64,000 nt of DNA from Karalla daura (GCA_029224185.1 CM055188.1:13149497-13213496), one strand, 5' to 3'; counted from the first letter of the stretch, positions 12,259 through 24,738 are shown. Made by a program: numbers and translations. Notes: generated from the letters alone by a model not told the origin.

Positions 12259-15200
12259 ATGGTAAGCGGTAAGATGCTGAGTGCGATGCGTTTAAATTCT
12301 TTATATGGCCACGTTCCCTTCTGTACAGTTTTTCATTTATCTTTTTATCACAAAGACTTTGACGCGTTGCTAACTTGCTAGCTTAGCTCGGGCGTTGTCA
12401 GTAAGATCTTTCCAGCTCCATCCACGGGAGTATTGTCTACGCTGCTCCCGTCTCCCGTTTTGTTATTTTCCTGCAAAATTCCTGTTTGAAAGTATCCGAA
12501 CAAATGTATGTTTTCTTTGTTACATCCGCAGGCTGAAGTGGAGGAAACTATGAAGAGGATCCAGGCCCAGAAGGGAGTTCAGGGTATCATCATCGTCAAT
12601 TCAGAGGGTAAAATCATTGAAAATACTTGCAATATATTCCCCGCTTTTCTAGTTGTTCAGTCCCTCTCTGCTTTCCTAATTCCTGAGTCATATGAACGCA
12701 GCTACTTAGGTATGTCTCTCATGGCTCACTCCTCACATATTCAGACAGGGGCATACGTTGTTATGTTTTGTTGTGTTGGTGCTTAATGGTGGTAGGTCCA
12801 GGCGGAATACAGCTGCGTTTAAGGTTTTTATGTGGGTAAATTGAATATGTTACTGAATGTGAGAAGAGCCTCTGTTCATACTGTACTATATGAAGCTTGA
12901 AATCTTTAAATATGATGTTTCTACATATGCTGTCTTCAATACTGCATCTAAATAGATGGAAAAAATATATAGGTAAACAAATAAAAAAAACAAACAACAT
13001 CCTATCCTATTACTCCATAAAATGTTTTTTCCAACAATTTTCAGTATAGTATCCTGAAACCTGAATTTACTGAAGGGAACCTCCCCATGAGATCAATTCC
13101 GTTTCTTTCCACCCATCCAACTGTTTGGTGGACAGTAGAGTCAGACTCGCAACAGATTTGCTCCACAGATGAGTGGTCGTATCCTGTTCACGTCAGGAAG
13201 GTTCTTCTTGTTGAGAACCTTCCTGACCTTTACTAAAAATAGATCAGGTTCCAAGTCATTTAAACTAGTTTCTCAAAAATATTCTTTTATGTCAACAAAC
13301 CTGTCTCCTTGCTCCTTCAGGAATCCCCATCAAGACGACCCTGGACAATGCCAGCACAGTACAGTATGCAGGACTCATCCATCAGCTGGTGATGAAGGCC
13401 AGGAGCACGGTGCGAGATATTGACCCCCAGAATGACCTCACCTTCCTCCGAGTTCGCTCCAAAAAGAATGAGATCATGATCGCTCCAGGTGAGCAGGAGG
13501 AGGGGAAGGCTTTTAAAACTGGTTTCATAGCAATGTATGACTGTCTTGATGCCATCATACACAACATGATGTCATCATGAACAAACATTACATTAACAAT
13601 GGAAAACATCAAGGCAATATACTTGCTGCTATCAGAAGTGATGGCAACTAGTGTGAATCTAATTGCTGTATTGCTTGAATTTAAAAATGGCATTTTTTTT
13701 ATGTAGGACACTTGCAGTGATGACACTCTGACCAATCAGTGTTGATGTCATATTTTATCATCAGCTCAATTCACTTGGACCTAAAATGGAATCCGGTATC
13801 ATGTACTATCTGGGTATCATGTACTATCTGGGTACAGGAAAATACATTTTGATGGGAATATGCCTTTATTCCCACAATGAGGAAATTCCAGGCAACAAAA
13901 TGGACTTTGCAGTAGAGGGTGCTATTCCAAAAAGTGTTGTACGAATATAAGAAAACCAAACAGGGACATGTGACCGTTCACAGTTGGAGGGGTTATTGGT
14001 TCCATCATTGCCTACAGTACATATCAAGTTCACATTGCACAAGATTCTGAACACTTCTGTTGTTTCATTAGTGAGAGAAGCTGGAGGAACAGTCAAAGAT
14101 GGCAGGCAAAACAAATCAGACAGACCGTGTAGAGAATTCTCTGCTACCAGCACTGTATTACGACCAGTCCATTTAACCTTTTACCAATTCAGTCTGTGGC
14201 AAGTTCTGCCATCCCTGCGATTAAGTCCTTTGCTTGAACCACTTGAACCAACCATGATCTAAAAGGCAGATTCTGCATTTACAAGCCACATTTCTCACAA
14301 TACAGTAAACATTTGTTTACAAATCTGATACTTATCAGATACTTGTTAATGTAGGCTCTTGTTTTCCACAGGATGATCACAGTCTGTTCCCTCTATAAAA
14401 GCCTTGCATTGTGAATTTGAACCAAAACTGCTCTGGGCTTTGAGCACTATGAGAGGTTTTTTTCATACTGAAAAGAGGCAAAGAAACTCAACTAGACTGC
14501 AGTCTGCTCATTCCTAATCTTGGTCTTTATTAAGAGTTTAGACTAATTTTTATGGCCATAGACAAATGTCCATTACAGTTTTTCGCAAAAGTTTTCCATT
14601 AAGTTTTGCTTAATGGAAAAGCACCTAGTGGTTGACTGGGCCAGCTCTTGGGCTGAAGTTGCCCCAGGAATTAAAATTACTTTGCAGAAAGTGAAGACCT
14701 TTGGAAACACATCAACCAGGAGCTCATTCAGTGTTCACGCCAACTTGGTGCTGATTCTGTCTCTGAATCGATCCTCTAATTAAATGTGTTTCTGTTCATA
14801 AAGCAGCAGTAGAAACTCTGGGCAGCCTGTTTGCTTGTGTTTGCATGTTTGTGTTAGAAGATAACAGTGCACTTTTCACATGAAGCTACAGTGCGAGACA
14901 CAGACGAGCTGAGATTTGTCAGGATTGTGACCAGATGGGAAACATTTAAGGACATTTGAGCTTTTGTATTTACCGTCTGGTTTGAAGCCGCTGTGTTGTT
15001 ATTCAGCAGCAGCTTGTTTAAGCATTCAGCTTTTATGATACACATGATAATTAAATAGATCTGATTTGGTTTACATGGCTGACTGAGCTGTGTATGGCAG
15101 CGTTGTGGTTCAAATTACAAAAATGTGTTTGAGAATTTGCCTAATTTAGTTAAATAAGATAGATAAACATTTTTCCCTCTGTGTCATCAGTTTGTGTGTC

Positions 15201-15324
15201 TACATCAAAGACACTCCTTGTTACGAAGAGCCCAGCTGTGTTGCACTATTTGTTTAACCATTTTACCTTTTTCCTTGCAGATAAGGATTATTTCCTGATC
15301 GTCATTCAGAACCCATCAGACTGA
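12259..15324 (+). CDS. dynlrb1: Dynein light chain roadblock-type 1, complete
   Basis: Coding exons 12259-12261, 12532-12607, 13321-13488 and 15281-15324 give 96 residues, the usual family length. The first exon contributes only the ATG, which is followed at once by GTAAGC. The protein starts MAEVEETMKRIQAQKGVQG; landmarks include GIIIVNSEG, ARSTVRDIDPQNDLTFLRVR, KKNEIMIAPDKDYFLIVIQN and a final PSD. It is a single roadblock/LC7 domain. The family dimerises and binds the intermediate chain in the tail of cytoplasmic dynein, helping cargo attachment in retrograde transport. The match to human DYNLRB1 is close throughout, so the paralogue DYNLRB2 is less likely, and the map1lc3a neighbour also supports this call. 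A likely poly(A) signal lies at 16260. Confidence 0.95.
12608..13320 (+). other. dynlrb1 intron 2
   Basis: No exon seen. It holds a perfect 14-bp inverted repeat (13192-13227). Confidence 0.8.
13192..13227. repeat. Perfect inverted repeat in dynlrb1 intron 2
   Basis: Arms 13192-13205 (GTCAGGAAGGTTCT) and 13214-13227 (AGAACCTTCCTGAC) are exact reverse complements around an 8-base loop. A transcript would form a 14-bp hairpin, which is short for a microRNA precursor. Confidence 0.85.
13489..15280 (+). other. dynlrb1 intron 3
   Basis: A 1.8-kb intron with no supported exon. It holds a tandem duplication of an 18-base unit (about 13795-13832) and an inverted repeat (14592-14620). Confidence 0.8.
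14592..14620. repeat. Perfect inverted repeat in dynlrb1 intron 3
   Basis: Arms TTTTCCATTAAG (14592-14603) and CTTAATGGAAAA (14609-14620) pair perfectly around a 5-base loop. Confidence 0.8.
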
Positions 15325-16029
15325 AAAAGAAGGAAATCAAGCATGTTCATGTCTTTCTTGCTTTCATATTTTAACAGCCAAAAAGTTATTCTTTTTATTT
15401 TTCAACAGTAAAATGTCACCTATCGCCACAAGCTTTTTTAAATGCTCTTGCTATACCAGGAGGTAAAGGTTGGATTTTAGGGTGGATCAATTTTAACTAG
15501 CTTGTCGTTCAGTAATTGATGACCTGCTTGATTTGCAGGCAGTTTTACATTTTCCATGATCTTGCATTCCACTATTGTCACCTCAGTGTGTGTCACTGAA
15601 TGCCACTGCTGTGCTTATTCTAGAGGTCTTTAAGCACATAGGTGGGTGAAAGTGAGGTGACTCCTGCTAAAACACCTCTGGTAGCAGTAAAAGTAAAGCA
15701 GGAAAAGTAAAACCGGACTAGAGCATATAAATGCACTAGATGCGAGAAAAAGAGACCACAACACATCTTTAAGTTGGAGGATATTGTTTTCTGAAGACAT
15801 GTTTTTATTTTTTGGCAAAGATGTTGAAGAACAGTGTTTAAGCTTCGAGTAGTGAGCTCTTTTTTGCTGTTGTATTGTCACGTCAATGAATTTAATTGAA
15901 TTAATCAAAGTAAAAATTCAATGTGACAAAGTTTTGTGTGTTTTATTGTGTTTTTTTGTGTTTTAAAAGACATGTTAATCATCATGTTTTCATTTGCATA
16001 CACATTTAACTGTTTTACATATGTATCAC

Positions 16030-16120
16030 ATCCATACATGCAAACTCCACATGGAAAGGTCAGGCCAAAATACAAGCTGGCAACCTTGCTATGATATGAC
16101 AGGCCACCATGCACCCTTTA
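16030..16120. mobile_element. Dispersed fish repeat fragment
   Basis: The segment has CATGCAAACTCCACATGGAA followed by GGCAACCTTGCTATGA-type sequence and ends near CACCATGCACCC. It is a diverged copy of the dispersed repeat also seen near 27.1, 30.4 and 61.1 kb. Confidence 0.45.
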
Positions 16121-16259
16121 CTGTACACATTGTGAACATATAGTTGTTTTTTTTTGCTCTATATTACGGTTATTACATTTAGTAGTACATCTGTATTTGC
16201 ATTTGTGCTTATTAAATGTTGCTTCAAACATGATGTAAAATTGCTCATATTTGCATTAC

Positions 16260-16265
16260 AATAAA
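16260..16265 (+). terminator. dynlrb1 poly(A) signal (AATAAA)
   Basis: First good AATAAA downstream of the dynlrb1 stop codon and about 240 bases before the next promoter. An ATTAAA at 16210 is an alternative. Confidence 0.5.
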
Positions 16266-16530
16266 ACTGATACCAATACAAAGGTACCAAAGGTAAATTG
16301 ATTTAGCAATGGATGAAAGGTGGATGGAAATGACAGATGTGTAGACAAATACGTCCGGACTATGGAGACATGAAGAAAAAAATGAAAACACTGTTTATTC
16401 GTGTTCGTTATTTTCGTCAATGAATTCATAAACCATGACTGAATTCAGCAGCTCGTGCATAAACGCGTCTGCCCGGTCAGCTGATCACATCCGGAAGTTG
16501 TTAGTGAAGGTCCCCTTTAAACGGGGCGAG

Positions 16531-16538
16531 TGACGTCA
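16531..16538. promoter_or_regulatory. CRE in map1lc3a promoter
   Basis: Palindromic TGACGTCA next to a GC-rich stretch, 175 bases upstream of the map1lc3a start codon. It is the canonical CREB/ATF site; function is inferred. Confidence 0.5.
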
Positions 16539-16712
16539 CGGGTTGGGTTGACTTGCTTTGTTTGTCCGGAGCAGGTTGAGCCTCAGACTGATCGGAGCGA
16601 CGAAGAGGAACACCTTGTACCAAAACCTCCGACTTTATCGTAACTTAGTCGTATTTTCAACAGTTGAACTGCCTATTCAGTGAGGTCAAAGTGTGAAATA
16701 AGACTGACAGAG

Positions 16713-19700
16713 ATGCCGTCCGACAGACCCTTCAAACAAAGGAGGACATTTGGTAAGAAACCAGCGGGCCAGTGTTATCTGTTAGCGCAGAAGCTAAGTA
16801 GTTAGCCAGTCTGAAATTTACCTCAGAAGCACCGAAACACACTGTTATCTAGTGGTTTCGATCTCGACATAAATATTTTGGGCTATCGTGTTTGCTACTA
16901 GTGTGTCGCAGTTGTTTTACAGTCGGATGTTTTTTTTACTTGAGAACTAACAACCCTCTGGGAAACGAGTTAAGCTGTTATTCTATCGTGTCAAGTTTAT
17001 TTAAGTGAATAATAATATGTCACTTCATGTCATCGAGTGTTGCATAGACCGTGTATTAAAGGCCAATCCCGTCTGTTGATGATCATCTATGGGTCTGCTG
17101 TAAAGCCATCTGGGTCACTGTCACATTAGCTCGTGCAGCTAGTAGGGCCTTGTCATGAGCAGCCTACACACAACTGGTTGGCAGTAAACAGTCCCTGTTT
17201 GCTTAAAGGAAAACAACATGTGCTGACACTTTATCCCAGTACACGTGTTCAGTGATTTATGCTGTAATTTGAAGCCTGACGGCGGCCCCCTGCTCCGGGC
17301 AGGGAGGAGCCCAGACCCTGACTCTTACATAATCCCTGCAGGCAGAGAAACAAGGCAGAAACGGAAAAGTACTCATCACAGTGACTGTGTCGTTGTATTT
17401 GGTTATGAACAGATAAAGTTTGCTCCGTCACCATCAGATGACCAGCTCCTCTGCACTGGACTGATGACCTGCCAATGATCATGGGGGGAAAAAATCCCCT
17501 AATTTCAGCCCCTGACATAAAAATGCGTTATGGCTTATCTCCTCCCTCTCTGCAGCAGTCAAGTAAATATGTTGTATCAGTTGTGAAACCAATTACTTAA
17601 GGGATACTATGGCCAACATAAAATATGTAATCGCAGTTGATGGGACAGTTGGATTGTTAAATTTAAAGAATAAGAGACTTACTGTTCAAAGTCACACCAC
17701 CAACCAAATGTGTGTTTGGTTGGCAAGACTAAGAATTAGAAGGAAAGAAAAGCCTGGTGGGGTCTGAAGTATATTGCCTCTCTCAGAACAGGAATAAAGA
17801 AGCCACTCCTCAAAAGTCATTTTGCAGAAGAGGATACTCGAAAAATGGGTTGTTTGTCTACTAAAAAGTAAATAAGATCACTTTGTGTGATTAAAAATAT
17901 CTGTAGTGTGTTGACTCATGCAGTAGCTGTCAGTGTTTCCTGCTTAAATCAACAGTATTTCTTCATAAACACTCTTGTGTATACTAATTAGCACTAACTG
18001 CAAGGAAGAAAAATGTCCCCAGGCTGAAACAAAGGAACCATTTACTTGTTGCGGCTACGCCTCGATGCCATCTGAGCTTTGAACCCTAGTGTTTAAAAAA
18101 TAACTGACACTTTTGTCTGAATTAGGCCAAAAGGCTGCTCTTGGCATTAAAAGAGGCCATCGAGTGCTGTAAAATTAGAAAGTGACAAAGCAGAAAAACG
18201 TGAGTTTGCTGCATGCTTACATACCACTTAGAAAAAGTGGAAAGAGAGAAGTTGCCTAAACTGTAATCTTACATTGGGAATGTAACAATAACAAATGTTT
18301 GTATTTGACCAATGAAGAGCTCAATTTGAGACCATGATACTTTTTCATACTAGATATGGACCTATCTAACAGGCTTGTAATGAAACAGAAATGAACAACA
18401 CATCATTTGTCATCTTAGTGTGCGTCCATTTGCTGTTACTGAGCGTCATTTGAGCTCCTGCTGAGGAAAAGCGTTCTTTGAAAATGAAACAGACACTTGA
18501 GTGGAACTGATGGAAAGAAAGTGACAGTGAATTTCAGTTATCTCCTAATTATATTTTTTTCTCTGAGGTGTAAAAAATGTTGTAAGGGAATTAAGAGTTT
18601 AAAACCTCTTGACTGCTGGGAGTGCATTCAGCTCAACTCTTTTTTGGTATTGTGGCTTAAATTATATGTGCTTGTCAACTGAGACTGAGCCTGTGTCCTC
18701 TGTTGCGCCTTGTTTTTATAGAGCTGTGACTCAACTTGAGGATTTAGAACTATGTAGAAACATGTCTACTGCAACTGGTAATATTTCTTAGTTTCCCAAT
18801 CGGAGAAAGATTACAGGCTAGTCATGCTTCTCTGGTTATAAATACATTTCTACTAGAGCTGAGAGGAAATCACTGATCTGTGGTCATCATAAGTTCTGCA
18901 TAAAGTTTGAGATCTTATTTACAACTTGAATCCTTTGTTTTTCACCAGCTGACCGGTGCAAAGAGGTCCAGCAGATTCGTGAGCAGCACCCAAACAAGAT
19001 CCCTGTAAGCTGCTGATCTCTCTCTCACGCACACACACACACACACACACATGAAGGCTCTAATTGTGCCTGTGTTATTTCCATATTCCAGAGCAGTGAT
19101 GGAGAACACCAATGACAGCACCTTAGTTTGTATTTAAAAAACCAACTGTGGTTTGTTGTGACTGTTGATTTAACCACAAGTTAACAGGACAAACCTCCTG
19201 AAACATGGCTCATTTGTCACTTGACACTGAAACAGTGATATTGAATATTCTGTTGCCCAGCTTCATGACAACCACTTAAACACACATTTAGTCATCATTT
19301 CAGCACTGGATAAGCAACCAATAAGATAATCTTAGCTTAGCATAATGAGTAGAAACCAAGGTATTACTGACCTGGGATTGTCCACCACTCCTCTGGAGGT
19401 CACTGATTGCTACATGCCTCACTTCTTCAGTCACAGTCTGGACAACAATGATGGAGAGCAACATTGCATTTTTACTGAAGTCAACCTACCATATTCACCC
19501 AAAACTGCCAATTTTGCTGCTAGATTTGCAGCAGCACAAACACATTGGTCACATTTTCTTATGATAACTGCAGGAAACATGAATGGAGATGATACATTGG
19601 TCTCTACAGACCTGTACATTTCCTCTACATTTTCTGTGCAGCTGATTGAGATCCTGTGTGCCCAGTTGCACCCAGATGCAGCTCAGAAGAAGGTGCATAT

Positions 19701-21354
19701 TGCTGATGTAGCCCAAGTACATCACTGGCCAGAATCAAAAAGTTACTACTTCACTCTGTTCAAGCACAGTTTACATGGACAGCAATATTCTTTTCTAAAT
19801 TGGAACAATTGTATATCCTGAATAGGTTTATACTGTGCAAACAGTGACTTTTCATTCCAGAGAGGTACATATGATAGTCTGACTAATATCAAAATAGCAT
19901 AATAATACTATTATTATTTCCACACAGAAATAATAAATAATATGTGCATAGTTTAGAATGTGGTATGGTTGTGATAAGAGTATCTGATAGAGCATCTCGA
20001 CAGTAATGTCAAATGGAGAATTAAAGCAACTAATATTTTGTTTAGATCAATGTAAATATACAACTATATGTCACATGTTTTTGGATCAGACTGGTGATGT
20101 TATGTATTGTGGCTCCTGTAGGTCATCATTGAAAGATACAAGGGAGAGAAGCAGCTGCCTGTTTTGGACAAAACCAAGTTTCTGGTTCCTGACCACGTGA
20201 ACATGAGTGAGCTGGTGAAGATCATCAGGTAAACACACACATACTGTATACACATTTCAACAACACACAGGTTGTTGAAATGGGAACCGGTGCAAGTTGA
20301 GGTCATGTTTGGCATGTGTATATATTTGGAGCAGTCTGCACACACGTGGAGGTGGTGTTGTTGCATGCCTTCTGAGTAAAGAATGTTTAGATTTGCTGAG
20401 GCTGCAGTTGAGCTGTATGTTTACAATCAGCACAGCTCCTAGCTAAGATTACAGTGCAGACATGCGTCTCATATTCATAGTTTCTCTGCATGTTGCAGAT
20501 CAGTTTTGAGCTCAGAAAGACCATAAACGATCAAGGCCAAATGGTTTAATTTAAGTTTTTATACAATACTCTCACATAATATTAAAACAATAAATGAAGA
20601 TGGTCAAGATGATAAATCAGACTCAGTGAATGATTAATCGACATAATAAATGGCACAATGGCAGCAGCAGAGTCATCCATGACCTGTCCTCCTGACACCA
20701 CCTGTGTTATCCAGTGTTTAGGTTCATTTGCTTGTTAGGCAATTATTTTGATCTCCAGCAGATGGCAGCATTATTCTGTGCTGTGTGAGTGTTCAGTGTC
20801 AAGAACCAAAAACTCAATTTTGTTGGATTCTTATTCTGCCAACAAGCTAAAGACCTATGGTAAATCAGGATAGATAAACAAATACACACAGAGCTCCTAA
20901 CTAAGAATTGGGGACTTTTTGTCTTAGGAGAACCTGTTGAATATGTTTTTGATTGTGGTTCTTGTCTGGTCAATGAAATGTGGGGAAATTGTGAAAAATT
21001 CATGTTTCACAAAGGCCTTGTTTTCACTTCACTCCTGTTCAGTTTGCTTTTTTACTAAAATTATTCCAATTCCAGAGGCAGATGGAGGATTGCTTACTCT
21101 TTTTTGTTTCTTAAAGTCATTCTCACAAATATTTGCTGGTGTTATGATCTCAGTGAAATTCAGTTTTAGAAATGAATCTCATATCCCCCAGACGCCGCCT
21201 GCAGCTGAACCCCACGCAGGCCTTCTTCCTGCTGGTCAACCAGCACAGCATGGTATCGGTCTCCACACCCATCTCCGAGATCTATGAGCAAGAGCGCGAT
21301 GAGGATGGCTTCCTCTACATGGTCTACGCCTCGCAGGAGACCTTTGGCTGCTAG
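16713..21354 (+). CDS. map1lc3a: Microtubule-associated protein 1 light chain 3 alpha (LC3A), complete
   Basis: Coding exons 16713-16752, 18949-19004, 20122-20228 and 21192-21354 give 121 residues. The start MPSDRPFKQRRTF is typical of LC3A; GABARAP-family members begin MKFxYKEEH. The ubiquitin-like fold follows, with VIIERYKGEKQLPVLDKTKF, LVPDHVNMSELVKIIRRRLQ and AFFLLVNQHSMVSVSTPISE, ending DGFLYMVYASQETFGC. LC3 is cut by ATG4 after the C-terminal Gly and conjugated to phosphatidylethanolamine on the phagophore, where it drives membrane growth and receptor binding. Gly120 is present and a single Cys follows it, where human LC3A has Phe. The charged N-terminal helix and the R-R-R track at the exon 3/4 junction are intact. 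The 3' UTR probably reaches the AATAAA at 23704. Confidence 0.96.
16753..18948 (+). other. map1lc3a intron 1
   Basis: A 2.2-kb intron with no supported exon or obvious mobile element. Confidence 0.8.
19005..20121 (+). other. map1lc3a intron 2
   Basis: Contains a short (CA)n just after the donor (about 19027-19052) and a 158-codon plus-strand frame (19345-19821) that matches no family I know and is probably chance. Confidence 0.7.
20755..20768 (+). promoter_or_regulatory. Predicted CTCF core site
   Basis: CCAGCAGATGGCAG fits every position of the CTCF core consensus CCASYAGRKGGCRS. It lies in map1lc3a intron 3. Occupancy cannot be judged from sequence. Confidence 0.4.
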
Positions 21355-23730
21355 GGAGGGGAGGGGTGGGAGAGTGGGACATGTTCAGGTGCTGGGAGGA
21401 TGGGGAGTGGAGGGGGTGTTAAATGGTGTCACAGCCACCTTTACCCAACAGACGTCATGATCCTCCCCGATTTTTTTGCATCGCAGGCCCACGTAGCAGT
21501 GTCCCCTTGTCCCCTTCTCTCTCTGTTGCTGTCCCCTCTTCATATTGGTCAGTAAGTACAACACTAGCTACAGATACCAGGGAACACCCTGCGTGTCCCT
21601 GCTGCCCTCAAATGTTAGAATACAGAAATATTAACCTGTGATGTCTCTGAGCGTTCTTGATTTTGTTTGCTCTACTGTTCTTAAGCCTCCACATACTCAG
21701 CTCTCTTCATTTCAGACGTTGGGACAAAGCAAACAATGGCTGGTGGAGTTAAACTGATTTTCATCCACTAAAGTTATCAGCTCTGTGCGTGTGCGTGTGT
21801 GCGTGAGTGTGTTAGACAAGCCAGACATAAACCAAGCTCCTGAAATTTGGCTGCTGATGTCACAGACGCAGATGTAGACGTCAGCTTCTTAACTCTCCAC
21901 TGTCGCAGCATGGAGCTAGAGTAAAATTGATTGTTTAACTTTTTTAATGTTTAGTTTTATAATTGTTTTCTGTTGTAGACATTTGCTGTAGTATTAGTTT
22001 ATGTTATAAAACTGTATCTAGCTCAGAGTTTGATTTAATCACACATGTACCGTCAGCCTGAAGCTCAACTCGCCAACTCGCCGCTGGCTACCGAGTAGCT
22101 GACAATCAGGCTAATAAACAACTGTAATGCTTTGAAATTTAAGGATATTTAACAGGTGTAATATTTATCCCCTCACACCTTTCTCAGGTGTCCACACCAG
22201 GGTGGATGCCACTCCACTCCTCTTCCTGTAAAGCTACTGTAACGTACTGACTGCTCAGTCACAGAAGGGAAGTTAGCATTAGCCACCCGCTACCACGCGC
22301 TGCTACAGCCGCACTTAACACCGCAATGTTGACATATTTTTAGCCCCACAAGCACAACACACGCACACAATAATACAACCTGGCTCTCTCTGCACAAGGC
22401 CCGCCCACACTTAACCATAAGTACGCCTGACAACAGCCAATCAGAGGCAGACTTACAGACCAGTAGATTTATGCTGGTGGGAACTTGATGGATGCTTGCT
22501 TGCTATCGATGCTTGGCTTGAGAAAAAATAAAAAATAAACAAAAGTTGGATATGAGAATATTTGGAGGAGGAAAACTGACACCATTAGTGGGGATGAGCA
22601 GCACAGGAGGGGAAACATGGGCACAAAAGAGAGGAGTGCAGGACAGGATGGATGTGTAGTTGTCTAATTTCATGTGATTTCTCTACTGTAAGTCAAGCGC
22701 AGTAAAACAGTCCCGTTCTCTACAGTGAGCTGAGTCAGAACCCCAACAACACTTTCTGTAAGCAAAACTAAAATGGGATGAAAAGGATGGATAAAAAATG
22801 TCTTCATCAATTGTTTGGATTACACAACTACTTTTGGTTTTCATTTAAAAGTCAATTTGGAAATGCAGCAAAGTGAAATAAGGTCGACACATCGCATTTA
22901 AAAAAGAAAAACATGATCAATGCAAAGTTGTTGGTGCTGATCTAGTGTCACTTATCATGAAGCTGTTCATATCACAGTGATGCTGTTTTCATTTGAGCCA
23001 CTTACAGATTTTTTTTTCTAGTTTTTCTGCACTTGCCTGTAGATAATATCAATGACCGTAATGTAGACAAGAAAGAAGGGCTTTGTAATCCTGTTAGCAC
23101 ACTTATCAATGCAGAAGGTTCTGAATGAAACTTTGCTTGTGCGTTACAATCGTAACGCTCCCTCCTAGCCTCGTGAGAAGACGGCGTGCTGTGGTGGTCG
23201 CACAGAGTTGAGCATTAGACATCTTACAAGTGTATTTAATGTCAGAAATGAATGAGCTTCTTTTGCACATAAATTAATACGAAGAGTTGGCATTGAGTTT
23301 TTTTTTTTTTTTAGAAATTACTGTATCTATATAACAATTATCTTCTTTTTTATCGACTCCTTTAGAGCTGCCGCTCTCTCTACATTCTGCCTTTAATACA
23401 ACTTTGTAGACAGAAGAGGTTGTGATGCACTACAGACCTTGCATGTTTTTGACTTTTTTTTTATAAATGTATATTGATTTCAATAGATATAATTGTATTG
23501 TACAAGTCTTCTTAGATGTTTCCCAAACCAAAAACTGAAAAGTGTACATGTATGTTTGAAACAAACAAAAAAATGTGTGCGTATAAACGATCATATAATC
23601 AAGCTATATTACAAAGTGTGTTTTTCTTTCTGCTTCAACATTGTCACTGTTTGTTGGGGGTGTAAATAGATGCATTGCTACAATGTTATTCAAAGCATTT
23701 GCCAATAAATTAAAAAAGCTGCCTTTAAAG
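21355..23730 (+). other. map1lc3a 3' UTR (probable)
   Basis: 2.3 kb without a convincing frame, ending in an AATAAA at 23704-23709 after an AT-rich stretch. A long 3' UTR is inferred from the lack of a clear earlier signal. Confidence 0.5.
23704..23709 (+). terminator. map1lc3a poly(A) signal (AATAAA)
   Basis: CCAATAAATTAAAAAAGC context, the best plus-strand signal between the LC3A stop codon and the convergent eif6 gene. Confidence 0.5.
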
Positions 23731-24311
23731 TGTTTATTTCTTCATATTCCTGCATCCATTGGGTTTTGACAGTCAAGGGGGATTACAGACTTGACCAGGT
23801 ATGTGACATGTTGGGTGTGACTGGACTTGAACAATATAGATCACTGACTAATAGATCTTTTTTGAAAGAATGCACAGATCAGTTTAAGAGGATGATTTGT
23901 GTAATTTTATTAGACAGACGGGACATAATGTTCTCTAATATTAGGCTTGCACTTCAGGTGCTGTCTGAATCAGTCTCAGTTGAATCGTACATCTTTTTTT
24001 CACAGGTTGTGGTGGAAACATCAAGACAGGGACTGTGTTCATCACATACATATACAACAACAGAAACAACATTTGGCAGCTTCACAGTGATTCCACATCG
24101 ACCGTTGAATTTACAGCAAGGACCCAGTTTAGACATCTTTACCTCACACTGACTGCTACAGTAACACAGAAACAGTCTGAGTTTTGATTACTTAAAACAC
24201 AGCCTCTCACTTTCGAAACAGAAAATCTATAATCTGCTCTACCAGATGGATTTTAAAAACTATACAGATAAGTCAAACAGTTTTTTTTGTTCCTGTTTTT
24301 GTTCTTCACAG

Positions 24312-24738
24312 GCGTTCTGATGAACAGTTCCTGCTTAAAAAAAAAAAGTTTCAATCTCCATCTGCAGTTGAAGCGGTGGAGGCACAGGTAAGTGATCCGG
24401 GACCGTCCACTGGACTACCAAATGTGCCTTTGCATGAAGCAGAGCAAAGCGTTTCAAAAGATTAAACCAAATGCTAGAAAATCCCAGAGTAAGAATGTAG
24501 GGATGTTGGAGCTTGACCACTGCTTTGTGCTGTGTTCAAGTGGTGTTCAGACTGGAGAAATGAGGCCCAGGAGCTTGTCAGCTTTAAGTTTGAGACCAGG
24601 CAGCAGGACCCCGAAGAGTGGCTATACCATACTGATGGGGAAAAGAGCAGAAGACAGATTAGTGAAGGCTCCACAATCAGTAGACTGCAAAATAGACATA
24701 TAAAACTAACTCACTGGCTGGCACAAGGTAATACTTAA
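24312..24738 (+). other. Possible two-exon reading frame, unidentified
   Basis: The first piece (24312-24387) follows TTCTTCACAG and ends CACAG|GTAAGT, a strong donor; it reads RSDEQFLLKKKKFQSPSAVE and further acidic residues. A second piece (24541-24738) follows an AG and reads WCSDWRNEAQELVSFKFETR, then DPEEWLYHTDGEKSRRQ, to a stop. Joining them keeps one frame across a 153-base intron. The composition looks protein-like and differs from nearby chance frames. I cannot name a family, find a start codon or see a downstream poly(A) signal. It may be the 3' end of an unrecognised gene, a gene remnant, or chance. Confidence 0.3.

Larger units (their letters stand above)
15325..16712 (+). other. 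dynlrb1 3' UTR and map1lc3a promoter region
   Basis: The first 950 bases are probably dynlrb1 3' UTR up to the AATAAA at 16260. A fragment of a dispersed repeat lies near 16030-16120. From about 16440 the sequence becomes GC-richer, carries a CRE and should contain the map1lc3a transcription start and 5' UTR. Confidence 0.6.

Noticed and set aside
19345..19821. 158-codon open frame in map1lc3a intron 2
   Set aside because: No recognised motif, no matching splice sites and it lies inside an intron of the same strand; a chance frame is most likely.
23730..24152. 140-codon plus-strand frame after map1lc3a
   Set aside because: Mixed composition without motifs; it starts right after the probable LC3A poly(A) signal. 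A TTTTTTTCACAG acceptor inside it was noted but led to no convincing continuation.
24658..24669. Alternative last eif6 exon coding Ser-Leu-His-stop
   Set aside because: The acceptor has no pyrimidine tract and the poly(A) signal at 25056 would lie upstream of it.
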